Positions 1 through 9,470 of a stretch of 64,000 nt of DNA are shown here, one piece after another (position 1 is the stretch's first letter; each line of letters starts with the position of its first letter). The translations under genes were made by a program, and so were the position numbers. The notes under the pieces are model-generated. The model saw only the letters and a list, made by a program, of their open reading frames with translations. It did not search any database and was not told the origin of the DNA. The stretch is from Calliphora vicina (lineage: Eukaryota; Arthropoda; Insecta; Diptera; Calliphoridae), in the NCBI RefSeq assembly GCF_958450345.1, contig NC_088780.1, positions 109,628,226-109,692,225 on the forward strand, in the 5' to 3' direction.

Positions 1-1
1 G

Positions 2-988
2 AAATTACAAAATTTTGAAATCAGTAGCCTTGCCACTATTTCCACCTTAAATACTTTGGTTTTGGAGAATTGTTCGGGTTTGATTTGGCGCGACTTGATA
101 GCTTTATTAAGTAAAATGAAACTAAGGTCATTTTCTATATTGGATACCGAATATATAGGAATATTTGAGTACTTTCATGTGGCAACAACTTTGGAAAATG
201 TGCTCGTTGTCAATTGTCAACGAAACCATCTAAAGAAACTATTTGATATAAATGATGGTCAGAATTTGAACAATTTAGCCTCATTAACATGGCATGACAA
301 TTTTGCTCAAGTTCCTATTTATGTGGCTACAAGTTGCGCTAAACTAAGAACATTAATTACGGAGCCATCATCATTGTTAATTAATAATTTGTACAGCCTG
401 ACCTCTTTGGAGAAACTAACTTTAAGAGTCGGCCGAAAAATAAAATTCTCAAAAATTATGATAATTTTAAAGCATCCCACGTTAAGACACTTTACACTCA
501 CAAAACTTGAAGGTCCAGATAGCTATGATGAATACGATGACTACTTAATTGACTATGATATTTACGATCAAGAACTAATGGAATTCGAAGATAAGAAAAT
601 CAATTTGTCATTCTTGAATATATCCTTAAATAGTTATTTTAAAATTGTTCAAGACTTCTGGTTTAATCTACTGCGCAATAATCCAAAATTAATAATTATG
701 ATACGTTATAATAGATTCCTTCACAGCGATCACTCATTTCTAAAATATATAATTAATCATCGAAAATTTCCAAGGCGTTTGAAATCGATTAAAGTTTGTG
801 GCTACAGAATTGGTAAAATATTTTTATGTTACTAAATACTTACGTATGTACATGTTATTTATATCTATATATTTTTCTTTACAGAAATCAAAGAATTTAG
901 GGATAATTTTGAGACTGCTGTTGAAAAGATTAAATCATTTTCCAATATATATAAAGATAAAGAAGACAAAGGATATATTTTATTGTAA
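2..988 (+). CDS. 3' part of a leucine-rich-repeat protein gene (partial, spliced)
   Basis: The reading frame is already open at base 2, so the gene starts upstream of the window. Seen: about 270 codons run to 812, then a 72-base intron (GT at 813, TTTCTTTACAG ending at 884), then a second exon that reads on in phase to a stop at 986-988. The protein has irregular leucine-rich units such as LNTLVLENC, LENVLVVNC, LTSLEKLTLRV and LRHFTLTKLEG, with an acidic Asp/Tyr-rich insert near 520-580. Known: spacing like this is typical of F-box/LRR-like cytoplasmic proteins, but the F-box would be N-terminal and is not in view. Oddity: past 985 the other two frames stay open towards 1038, so the stop may reflect a frameshift. 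Function is unknown. An LRR-type protein is fairly secure; the exact 3' structure is not. Confidence 0.62.
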
Positions 989-1547
989 TAAAGATAAATT
1001 TATTGAAATTAAAAGTGGATATCTATTCTTATTTCCAAGTACGTATATTAATTACGATTAAAATAGTTATAATTTCGTGTGTTGTTTTTATATTTAATAT
1101 ATATACATAGGTTTCTTTTTTTAAATTTTAACTGATGGAAATCATTGACACATAATTTTAAAATTTCCTCTACATATAAAATATAAATTATTTCTTTTTT
1201 ACCAATAATTGCACTGATCATGTACTTGTCAGTTTTACAGGATATTAGATATTCGCTGGTATTTCCAGATGATGATTTTGAATCGGAATTTCACAAAAAG
1301 ATAATATAGATAACCTTTTAATGGTCCCTGAAAATAATAGAAGTTTAATATTGATTTAATATAATCGTGATTAAATTGAGTTTAATATATTTAATATGAA
1401 ATGAAAATAAGAGTGGTAAATTTAACATTGCTAGATTCATGCATTTAAATATTATTGTTTACGAAATATGTATAGTGGTAAGCCCGAATAAAGTTGTAAT
1501 GTACATATGCATAGTTTGATCCAAAACATTTTACAGGTTTGATATAT
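989..1547 (+). other. Possible last exon and 3' UTR of the LRR gene
   Basis: A donor-like GTACGT lies at 1039 and an acceptor-like GTTTTACAG ends at 1240. From 1241 a 22-codon frame beginning DIRYSLVFPDDD ends at the stop 1307-1309. An AATAAA at 1487-1492 could be the polyadenylation signal. Joining this exon in frame needs a frame change in the preceding exon, so either the gene is damaged or the stop at 986 is real and this part is UTR. Confidence 0.35.
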
Positions 1548-1805
1548 TTGGTCAATTCACAAGGTCTCTTATCAGTCATATTGTCATAATGTCCTAATAT
1601 ATCACGACTCGGCGGCTCGGCTTAACCGACTCTTAGGCATTCGGCGCAGGTCTCTGCTGGTTGGTTACGATAACACAATAAATATAGCATACAGAGTAGT
1701 ATAATTTTAGGAAATTTTTTGCTTGAAAAGCAATAAAAACCATTGTGAAATATTAGGACATTATGACAATATGACATGATAAGAGACCTTGTGAATTGAC
1801 CAATT
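1548..1805. mobile_element. MITE with ~55-bp terminal inverted repeats (family M1, copy 1)
   Basis: The ends are near-perfect inverted repeats: TTGGTCAATTCACAAGG at the left and its complement ending at 1805, with the match running inward through the CCTAATAT motif. The middle holds a GC-richer stretch (GACTCGGCGGCTCGG) and CTGCTGGTTGGTTACG. No coding capacity. Related copies lie at 12113-13583, 18739-18780 and 61507-61610. The superfamily is not assigned because no clear target duplication was found. Confidence 0.85.
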
Positions 1806-1975
1806 ATGTTAGACTAGCATAACCCGGTGCGCTTCGCTATACCTATCGTAGTAAAATAAAATTGATAATCATATACAGATTACTTGATAATCATATATAG
1901 ATTTTTTCAAAACATATTTTTTTTGATATAAAAATGCTTTTTTGAATTGTAATTTGTATATATTTTATTAGCTTA
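1806..1975 (+). repeat. ACTAGC module (copy 1) between MITE and transposase remnant
   Basis: Starts with ACTAGCATAACCCGGTGCGC at 1813, a motif shared with four other places in the window, all on this strand (4504, 47149, 54398, 61699). It is followed by a short direct repeat, TTGATAATCATATA. The class is not identified. Confidence 0.5.
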
Positions 1976-2487
1976 ACGTCCGCGAAAAAAACACGATATT
2001 ATGATTCCTTGATCATAAGAACAATACAAAAAGATCCTCCACCATCAGCAAGTCAAGTACGAACAAGTTCAAGATTATGTGTTAGCGAAAGAACAATCCG
2101 TAGAAGAGCAGCAGAAACCGGATTATTCAGCCAACTACCAATAAAAAAACCTTTATATCAGCTAAGAACAAGAAAGCTAGACTGGAGTTTGCCAAAGCCC
2201 ACATCGACTAGAGTGTCCAAATGGAAGACAGTACTGTTCAAGTTTTTCATTTCACAATCTCAATCCTTTTGAAAACTTGAGGGACATTGTTAATATGAAA
2301 ATAAAACGTGAAAATTTCCGAAATAAGGATCGACAATTTTCACGATTTATTTCAAGCCGTTAAAATAGCCTGGGAAAGAATATTGCAAGACACCATACAA
2401 AACTTAATATCTTCTATGCCTAAGAGATGTGCTTGTGGTATTCAAAACAAAGAAATATTAACTTTAAAAGTATTTGTTTATCAATAA
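1976..2487 (+). pseudogene. Tc1-like transposase remnant with internal deletion
   Basis: The first frame, open from 1976 to the stop at 2272, carries a Tc1-type paired-like helix-turn-helix region (motifs SASQVRTSSRLCVSERTIRRR and AETGLFSQ), then a lysine-rich stretch and SKWKTVLF. In Tc1 proteins SKWKTVLF comes just before the first catalytic Asp. The catalytic middle is missing. From about 2263 another frame gives the C-terminal end (NPFENLRDIVNMKIKR), and after a further shift near 2340 it reads IAWERILQDTIQNLISSMP and CACGIQNK, stopping at 2487. Known: these are the N- and C-terminal ends of Tc1-family transposases. It cannot encode an active enzyme. No terminal repeats were recognised. 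Confidence 0.85.
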
Positions 2488-2639
2488 TAAATATATTAAC
2501 AAATGAAAATAATATACATACATACATATAATCGAAATTTTAAATTTTGTTTTTATAAAAGAAAATATAATATGAAATTCACTAAGGGGGTGCTTTAGTT
2601 ATGGCTGTAACTACCTAACTTGGTATGAGGGAAACAATA
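2488..2639. other. Short AT-rich spacer, nothing recognised
   Basis: AT-rich spacer between the transposase remnant and the tandem array. It has a run of CATA/TACA repeats near 2515 but no open frame or recognisable repeat end. Confidence 0.4.
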
Positions 2640-3080
2640 CCACTGTTCTGATCCCACACATTTTTTCAGACAAAGCTTAAATAATATCGAAATTACAATT
2701 TTCTAGCTATTTTTTATCTAAACTTTGGAATGAATCCGTTTTTATCTAAACTCCGTAGAATGGTAATAAATTGATTAATACAAAGTTGAAATACTTTTAC
2801 AATTACAGTTCTCCAGATATTCGAAATTAAATATTTACGCCCTCTAATTCAGTCCCGAAAAAATTTAGACGAAACTACTAAAATGATAAAAGAGGCATTC
2901 GGACAAAGCTTGAACAATCTTGCAATTAGAGTTCTCAAAATATTTATTTACTTTGTATGTGAACTCACCACCTCTTCCGATCCGTCCAATTTTTGGTTGA
3001 ACTTCATGCAGTGATAAGAAATTGATTCGTATAAAGTTTGAAGACTCTCAGTTATAGTTCTTCACAGATTATACAGAAAA
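2640..3080. repeat. Degenerate tandem repeat, about four 110-130 base units
   Basis: A recognisable block, AAAG(C/T)TTGAA...TTACAGTTCTC...ATATT, recurs at about 2673, 2782, 2905 and 3034. Each block is preceded by a variant of GGTAATAAATTGATT. Spacing is 109-129 bases. The units have diverged, so this is an old array or the body of a larger element. No coding potential. Confidence 0.5.
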
Positions 3081-3224
3081 TAAAAAAACAACAGTAAAAT
3101 ACAAAAATAAACACCTTGAAAATATTTTTTTTAAGTGACTTTAAATTTTAAAGTTTAAAATATTAAATTATTTTTTCTTCCTATTTGTCTTTTATAACAA
3201 CTCTCACTAAAACCGGACCAAAAT

Positions 3225-3424
3225 CCAATGCGAATTTATAGAAGGTGACGTTAGAATAACAGCTGATTATTTTTTTATTTAGTTGTTTAGACAAGTGAAC
3301 TGTCATTCACTTGTGTTTGTTGTGGACTGTTCACTTATCTTTTAACAAAAACAAAGTACCTGTTGTTTTTGTACATGTTGTATTTGTGTTAGTTCTGTCG
3401 TCACCTTATATAAATTCGCCTTGG
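3225..3424. mobile_element. 200-bp MITE with CCAAxGCGAATTTATA ends
   Basis: The left end CCAATGCGAATTTATAGAAGG and the right end CCTTATATAAATTCGCCTTGG are imperfect inverted repeats that continue inward through GGTGACG/CGTCACC. The interior has repeated GTGAACTGTCATTCACTTG-type palindromes. Non-coding. Superfamily unknown. Confidence 0.65.
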
Positions 3425-3525
3425 CAAAATCAATGCTGTTTAATTGTTTCTCTTATTTATTAACAACAGCAAACTCACATTTCTTTTTTTACTATTTAGC
3501 TTTAAGGCTTCATGTACACTAGACC

Positions 3526-4050
3526 GTACCCAAAAAAAATAGCCATACACCCCTAATATAAAGTATTTCTGCATGGCAGTTACGAAATTTTTGAACGTAT
3601 GGGTCGCCTTTTTGATTTTTTTTGTTATCAGCCCAATTATGAATAAAAAATTCCCCGGCAGTTTTTTTCCATTGAATTTTAATAGGAAAAATGGAAAAAG
3701 GGAACAAATTCCCGATTAATTTTTATTCATAATTGGGCTGTATATCTTTGCCATTTACAATCGAATCTTAAAGTATGATAAATCAATATTTTTATCTCGA
3801 GAAGACCAATATTTTGCTCTAAGATTAGCAAAAGTTTAATAATTTCTTGCGAGCTTTAAATTTCTGACATTACGGTGGTACGTTAGGGTGGTAGGAACAG
3901 ATATCTAGTGGATAAATACTAGAACGGGATACTAAAGGTCAATGGCCCTTAGAGCAAAACAGAATGCCAAAGATATAACGAAAAATTTAAAAAGGCAAAA
4001 AAAATTTCTTAACTGTTTTGCAGAAATACTTTATATTAGGGGGTGTACGG
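3526..4050. mobile_element. Foldback repeat interrupted by a small palindromic MITE
   Basis: The left part (CCCTAATATAAAGTATTTCTGC near 3549, then CGCCTTTTTGA and GTTAT, then ATATCTTTGCCATT and TTTTGCTCTAAGA after the insertion) matches the complement of the right part (GCAGAAATACTTTATATTAGGG near 4020, GCCAAAGATATAACG near 3966, TTAGAGCAAAA near 3950). The two arms make one imperfect hairpin about 0.5 kb long. Open frames on both strands are by-products of the arms. Confidence 0.7.
3629..3740. mobile_element. 112-bp palindromic MITE nested in the left foldback arm
   Basis: Begins CAGCCCAATTATGAATAAAAA and ends with the complement, TTTTTATTCATAATTGGGCTG. It is flanked by TAT on both sides (3626-3628 and 3741-3743). 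The opposite arm of the host foldback (complement around 3966-3980) reads straight through GTTATATCTTTGGC, which is the uninterrupted site with a single TAT. The insertion is therefore younger than the foldback. Confidence 0.78.
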
Positions 4051-4292
4051 AGCTCTTTATTTTTTCTCGTAAGCTGGTATGCTCTAATGTACACGTATTT
4101 TGACTTGCCTATTAATAAATTATTGATATTAGCAATAATTAGTCGTGTTATAATTGTTTTTAAATTTCGGAAGGAAATTTTGCGTAAATTTGTTTTTGAT
4201 TTGATTTATTTTCCTAATTTTCAAAACAAAACATTAACAGTCAGATGGACAGTCAGAATAAAATACAGTACTTTGGAACAAACACATATGTA

Positions 4293-4417
4293 TGTCCAAT
4301 TTAGAATCGGTGTCGTAGAGTTGTATCGTTGTATGTCGTAATTTTTTTTATTCATGTTTTGTTTTGAAAAATATTTATGACATACAACTTTACGACACCG
4401 ATAGTGAATTGGACAAC
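4293..4417. repeat. 125-bp hairpin element
   Basis: The left arm contains GTCCAATTTAGAATCGGTGTCG and AGTTGTAT; the right arm contains their complement, ATACAACTTTACGACACCGAT and GAATTGGAC. The loop is about 35 bases and AT-rich. It may be a small foldback MITE, but no clear target duplication was found. Confidence 0.65.
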
Positions 4418-4499
4418 AGTGTTGTAAATGTAGTAAGAAAAGTTAAAAAAAAAATATTGGTCAGATCTCAAGTGTTTAAATAATTAAAATATAATTATT

Positions 4500-4762
4500 A
4501 GATACTAGCTGACCCGACAGACGTTGTCCTGTCCAAATTAAAAAAATTGCCTGTGTTCGATTTGTGAATTTGAGAGAAGCGGTTTGAAGTTAAAAATAAA
4601 AAAACGTATTGTTGAATGATAACACTATGCAACAAATGAAGACTTTTGGAAAAACACAAGATCATGACAGTAAAGGTTCGACTGTACTACCAAAGGGTAG
4701 TAAAACCCTATACATTTTGGTGACTAATTTTTTTTTATGGGCCCCCAAAGTTTCTGAAAATT
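4500..4762 (+). repeat. ACTAGC module (copy 2)
   Basis: Begins ACTAGCTGACCCGACAGACG at 4504, followed by TTGTCCTGTCC. The rest is AT-rich without coding capacity and ends against the foldback element at 4763. The same opening motif occurs at 61699 and, more weakly, at 1813, 47149 and 54398. Confidence 0.5.
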
Positions 4763-6571
4763 AGTGGGGCCTCTAAAAAAGGTGTCATCAGTTTTTGGTT
4801 AACAGCCAATTCAGACTTTGTGATACGGCTTAACTTTATATGGCAATAATATAGCTAAGAGTCCGCCAAATAAATTTTGTTAAAATTGTTTTCCAAAAAA
4901 TAGCTTTTTCGTGCACTTTTGTTGAAAAAATTTAGGAAGAAAATTTTTTTTTACTTTTTTTAGAATAACTTCCAGGGACTCCTAATTATTCACTAATATT
5001 TAGCAAAGTTGTAGCTGCGGTAAATCTGAATAACTCTTGTGAAATCACTTTGAAGCTTAAAAATTTTAGTTTTTTTTACTATTTTTTGACTCTAAAACAA
5101 AAATTTTTTGTTAAAAATATATGTTCGAGTGTATACTTCCCTATTGTGCTGGAATAACGAAGAATGGGCAAATCAATATCGGTATGATCCGGGTGATTTT
5201 CCATCAAGAAAAATAAAAACTTTGAATTAATGTAAAATTTGAACAATTACAGACATCACAATAAAATTTGGAAGTAATATAGATCTAAATGTTCTTAAGT
5301 CAATGGCATCACTGATGTTTCCATTATTTGTTTTCACACAGAAATTCCTAAAACGTGGAAAATTGGTTCCAAAAACTGAGTTTTTTTTAGAAAATAGCCC
5401 ACTTTGACGATATTTACAGTATGATATTAAAAACGTTTTGTATGCATATAAAAAACATATAGGGCTATACATATATGACGAGTTTTTGAGGATCGGTGCT
5501 TTGCGTTTTTAGAATTTTTTACTCAAACCTAATTTTTTTTTCAAAATTGGCAAAGTTTGGAAAGAGCTGGGGGTACAATGTCCGCTTAAGTTAGTAAAAT
5601 TTTACTTTATACGCGTTTGCCTTAAGTTCTCTTTGCAGATCATAACAAAATGTATATAGTCCCGAAGAAAATTACTTTTTTATAACAGAAAAAATATGGG
5701 GACTTTTTTGGGAAAAAACTTAAAAAACACACGCATACAGAGTTCAAATATATAAAAAGATGCTTCAACTTTGGATGCGTCTAACATTTTATAGGGACGA
5801 AATAAATGTTATCAGGTTTGTTTTATTTTCTTTAAAATTTTATCGCAAATATACGTCATATATAAAAGACAAATTTCGACCTTTCGTAGGCCCATCATAT
5901 ATAAAATACGAAAAAAAGATCGAGCAAAATTTAAAAAAAAAAAATTAAAACTAAATATCTCTTGAACTAAAAGAGATAACCTACAGATAAAAGCCTTCTC
6001 AAGGACTATCAATATTTTAAATTTCAGCTCATTCGGATCATAAATGGGTTTTTGGCGATTTTTTTTAATGTGTGACATTGAGGGTCCACCCACTGATCCC
6101 CATTCCGAACACCTCAGCCGAGTAAATAATACAGCAAAACATAGAAGTGTGGACTTGATCATTCTATTTTAACAAAAAATCTTTGTTTTAGCGTCAAAAA
6201 ATAGTAAAAACGAAAATTGTTAAGGTACAAAGTGATCTTTATGTGCTATTTAGAGTGACTAGACACGTTCAGAATGCATTGATATGTTCTCAAGAGTTGT
6301 TCAACTTTACTGTAGCTACAAATTTGCTAAACATTGTTAGTGAAAAATTAGGAGACCCTGGAGATTATTCTAAAAAAAGTAAAAAAAAATTTTCTTACTA
6401 TATTTTTTCAACAAAAGTGAACGAAAAAGCTATTTTTTGGAAAAAAAATGTTAACAAAATGTATTTGGCGGACTCTTAGCTATATTATTGCCATATAACG
6501 TTAAGCCTCATCACAAAGTCAGAATTAGCTGTTAACCAAAAACTGATGACACCTTTTTTAGAGGCCCCACT
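4763..6571. mobile_element. 1.8-kb foldback element with ~350-400 bp inverted arms
   Basis: The left arm starts AGTGGGGCCTCTAAAAAAGG and the right arm ends with its complement at 6571. Landmarks match in order along both arms: TTTGGTTAACAGC, ATGGCAATAATATAGCTAAGAGTCCGCC, AAAATAGCTTTTTCGT, and TTTTTACTATTTTTTGAC at the inner edge (about 5085 and 6190). The loop of about 1.1 kb has no intact gene. Frames there, including one of 116 codons on the minus strand, have no recognisable domain. Part of the loop (about 5300-5530) resembles 59985-60250. Known: arms this long are typical of foldback-type or MITE-derived elements. Confidence 0.85.
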
Positions 6572-6589
6572 GATGTAAATCAATGTACA

Positions 6590-7000
6590 TATTTTGACTT
6601 TTTATATAAGTAATCGATTTTTTGTCAGAAATATGATTGATCACAGCCGAGCTCCTTTTCTTGATTAAACGCACAGATCGATCTCCCTTTCTAGATTAAA
6701 CGCTATAAATAATCGAGCTCCTTTTCTTTATTAAACGCTTATTGGCCAAGTTATTAGTGAATTTAGATATTTTGAGTTTTTATATAAAAATATCGATTTT
6801 TGGTCAGAAATATAAGTGATCACAGATCGAGCTTATTTTCTTGATTAAACGCTTATTGGCCAAGTTATTAGCGAATTTAGATATTTTAATCGCTTATTGG
6901 CCAAGTTATTATCGATTTAAGTTATTGTGAGTTATTATACATATAAGTAATCGAATTTTGGTCTGAAATATAATTGGTCACTGACCGATGTATTTTGCAG
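6590..7000. repeat. Tandem/interspersed repeat, ~180-base units
   Basis: Blocks TCGAGCTCCTTTTCTTGATT, AAACGCTTATTGGCCAAGTT, AGCGAATTTAGATATTTT and AATCGATTTTTGGTCAGAAA recur two to four times each, with whole-unit spacing near 170-185 bases (for example the GTCAGAAATAT block at about 6620, 6800 and, as a variant, 6960). Shorter partial units are mixed in. Non-coding. Confidence 0.65.
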
Positions 7001-7369
7001 ATGTATTATTTAATAAGTGACCGTATTAGTGGACGTGGACAATTTTTATTTATGTAAAAACTTTTGCGGACTATGTATTGCGAACATTAAAAAAAATTAG
7101 TTAAATCGGTCCAAGCGTCCTAGATTTTAGATATATCGAAAAAAAATTGGCGTGGTCAATTTTTCTTTCAGTAAAAACTTTAATTGGATTACTATGATCA
7201 TTTAAACAAAAAATTATATAAATCGAAAAAAGTGGGCGTGGTTAATTTTTCATTCCGTATAAAACTAAGTTGGGCTATGACAAACATTTAAAAAAAAATT
7301 TGTCTAAATCGGTCCGGCCGTTCTCTACTGATGCAATTACCAACGAACGACAAAATATGTTACAAAAAT
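7001..7369. repeat. Repeat with GTGGGCGTGGTCAATTTTTC units
   Basis: Three diverged copies of a GGCGTGGTCAATTTTTCwTTC...AAAACTTT...ACTATG module lie at about 7037, 7150 and 7237. They are separated by AAATCGGTCCAxxCGTTCT, which is typical of the 3' parts of old insect repeats. Class not identified. Confidence 0.45.
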
Positions 7370-7532
7370 GTTGGCCAAGTTGTGTTCGTGGTGAATATGT
7401 ATGAATTGACACAGCTGAATAAAACACACTTGTGTGTTAAAACAGTCCTTTTGCATATATATATGAAAAATGAATTGAAAATCACATGGATTTAAGCAAA
7501 CAATTTTGTGCCTAATTAGCTGGCTACCACTG
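7370..7532. mobile_element. Truncated TA-flanked MITE (family TA1, copy 3, one half)
   Basis: The sequence from GGCCAAGTTG through GTGAATATGTATGAATTGAC, ACACACTTGTGTGTTAAAACAGTCC and AAGCAAACAATTTT to CTACCACTG at 7532 matches one half of the complete copies at 22279-22802 and 57957-58480. It is more diverged than they are and the other half is absent. Confidence 0.7.
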
Positions 7533-7850
7533 CATATAGATTTGTTGTTCTTAATGAACCCTCTTCGGTGTATTCATTTACATTATACTGGGTTGTTTAA
7601 AATTATTATATTGTGTCTAAGATATTAAGTATAGCATACTTTGAGGCATCTATATAAAAACAGTGGGAAATATGAACAGCAGCTAAAAGCTTCCAATACT
7701 GTTTTATTTATAACATACATTTTTTTAAACTGTAAAGCTTTTTAGATAAAACTAAAATATAAGCTTATAAGCTTAATAACGTTATTTTAGATATGCAATA
7801 AATTTAAATATTAAAAGCCGTTATTTTATCTTAATGTAAAAATATGTAAG
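7533..7850. other. AT-rich DNA, nothing recognised
   Basis: No open frame of note, no repeat ends and no RNA gene signal. Short runs such as AAGCTTATAAGCTTAATAACG only. Confidence 0.4.
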
Positions 7851-7852
7851 TA

Positions 7853-8297
7853 CAGTACAACTTCGATACTCCGGAAATGCGCCAGTTCAGTTACTCTAAT
7901 AATTCGGAAGGTTTTACATTTCGGACAATTTAAATTTTTATCACAATCCGGTTTCATTTTTTTTATGCAAGAACAAAAATTAAATGCTGTTTTACAGTTT
8001 TAACATCGAATGTCTTGTTATTCACACATTGATTCACATTTTGCACTGTCATTACTACCAAATGCCATTTTTTTAAATAATAAATCACACACAAAACACT
8101 AACTTTAAAGAAAAAGTGTGATATTTTACAAAGTCGAAAATACTATTTTCCCTATTCTATTTGTGATTAAAAAATAAGGAGAAGATAAAATAATTTATTT
8201 CGAATACCTATAATGGACCCGGTAACTATAGTCCGGACAACACGATAATTCTACAGACCCTAAAACTATATGCGTCCTGGTTGTCGAAATTGCACTG
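7853..8297. mobile_element. 445-bp pogo/Tigger-type MITE
   Basis: The left end is CAGTACAACTTCGATACTCCGG and the right end is the imperfect complement, TTGTCGAAATTGCACTG. The element is flanked by TA on both sides (7851-7852 and 8298-8299). Known: CAGT-CAA-CTTCGATAxxxCGG ends with TA duplication are typical of pogo/Tigger elements. The interior is AT-rich with no transposase. Confidence 0.7.
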
Positions 8298-8332
8298 TAC
8301 ATATGTATTTATTTTTTAGTACACTAAAGGCC

Positions 8333-8437
8333 ATTGTTACAACATGCCTATAAGTTCGAAATAGTAAAAGTTAACTATAAGTAATAGAAAAGGGTACCCT
8401 TAAAGTTAACTTTTACTTATAGGCAAGTTGTAATAAT
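8333..8437. repeat. 105-bp hairpin repeat
   Basis: The left arm TTACAACATGCCTATAAGT and AAAAGTTAACT pairs with the right arm AGTTAACTTTTACTTATAGGC and AAGTTGTAATA. The loop is short. Probably a small foldback MITE; the flanks are too AT-rich to read a target duplication. Confidence 0.6.
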
Positions 8438-8708
8438 AAACAATATTTTATTTAATTAAAATTCAATCAAACTAGGAATATTACAAATTATACATAAATT
8501 TCAAGGCGCAAATATTAAGAAACAGCAAAATTCAAAGATATAAAATTTGATTATTACATATGTAAGTAACCTAATAAAAGATGCGCACTTTATTAAACGC
8601 GGAAAAATCATACATTAATATGAGCATTTAGATTAATTTTCATTAGAATAAAATTATATATATAAGTTTCAGGCATTACGATTTATGCAAATGAATACAA
8701 GAACTTGT
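8438..8708. other. AT-rich DNA, nothing recognised
   Basis: No frame, repeat end or RNA gene seen in this spacer between two mobile elements. Confidence 0.4.
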
Positions 8709-8716
8709 GCAAATAT

Positions 8717-9445
8717 TAGGGTTTTTATCCCGGGAATTTTGGCAATTTTTCACTACCCGATTCCCGGGATTTTTAGTCGGGATTCCCGGGAATTAAAAAC
8801 TGACGAAACTACAAAGAAAACAAGTTAGAACTTTTTTTTTTAAAAAAAAGAAAGTGAAAAGTTTTTTTACAGTTTTTCTATTATAGCTCGGCAATAATAC
8901 ACCGCTTATTATTATTTATTTGGGGTTTTTCAAATGAACATTTAAAAAAGCATATCTCTTAATTATCCTGTTAAATATATTGAATTCATTCCTTTCACTA
9001 AAAGGCTTAAGAATTTTTTTCAATTCATTTAGAAAATGATTAAAAGCTAAATTAAACTGAATGAAGAAAAAACAATTTGTAGTAGATTTGAATCAACAAA
9101 AATTTAATCATTCAAAGTTAGAATAAATTCTGTTATTAATTAACTTCAAAATTAATTCAATTTAAATGAAGCTTTTGAAGGAAGCAAAATAATTAGATAT
9201 TGGGAATGGATTTATGAAATCAAAGGCTGACATTTTTTAATTACGGATTAAGATTTTAGTGAATTAAGCTCAAATTGAATTAATACGAAGCTCTATATAT
9301 AATGATTATAGCACTAAGTTTTTATATAATATTCATAGTTTACAGTATTATTATATATTTCGGGAATAGCCGGGTACCCGGGAATGTAGAGACAAATTTT
9401 ACCGATTCCCGGGAATCAAAAAAGGTCGGGAAATTAAAAACCCTA
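8717..9445. mobile_element. 729-bp hAT-type MITE with perfect 8-bp target duplication
   Basis: The ends are TAGGGTTTTTA and TAAAAACCCTA, followed inward at both ends by CCCGGGAAT/ATTCCCGGG motifs. GCAAATAT lies immediately outside on both sides (8709-8716 and 9446-9453). Known: 8-bp duplications with short ends starting TAGGG are a hAT hallmark. The interior (8940-9330) is AT-rich with recurrent GAATTCA-like words and no transposase frame. Confidence 0.85.
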
Positions 9446-9470
9446 GCAAATATAGAAAATATAAATTAAA

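Noticed and set aside
319..501. 60-codon minus-strand frame
   Set aside because: Antisense shadow of the LRR exon.
798..1061. 87-codon plus-strand frame across the LRR intron
   Set aside because: Reads through a well-formed 72-base intron in another frame; only its last third might reflect a frameshifted exon.
4674..4690. GGTTCGACTGTACTACC as a tRNA T-loop
   Set aside because: No acceptor stem, D-arm or anticodon arm could be placed around it; no other tRNA-like segment was found in the window.
5812..6162. 116-codon minus-strand frame in the foldback loop
   Set aside because: No domain, Phe/Leu/Ile-rich, lies in repetitive DNA.
6590..7000. CRISPR-like spacing of repeats
   Set aside because: Units are long, diverged and of fly-repeat type; no short identical repeats with unique spacers.
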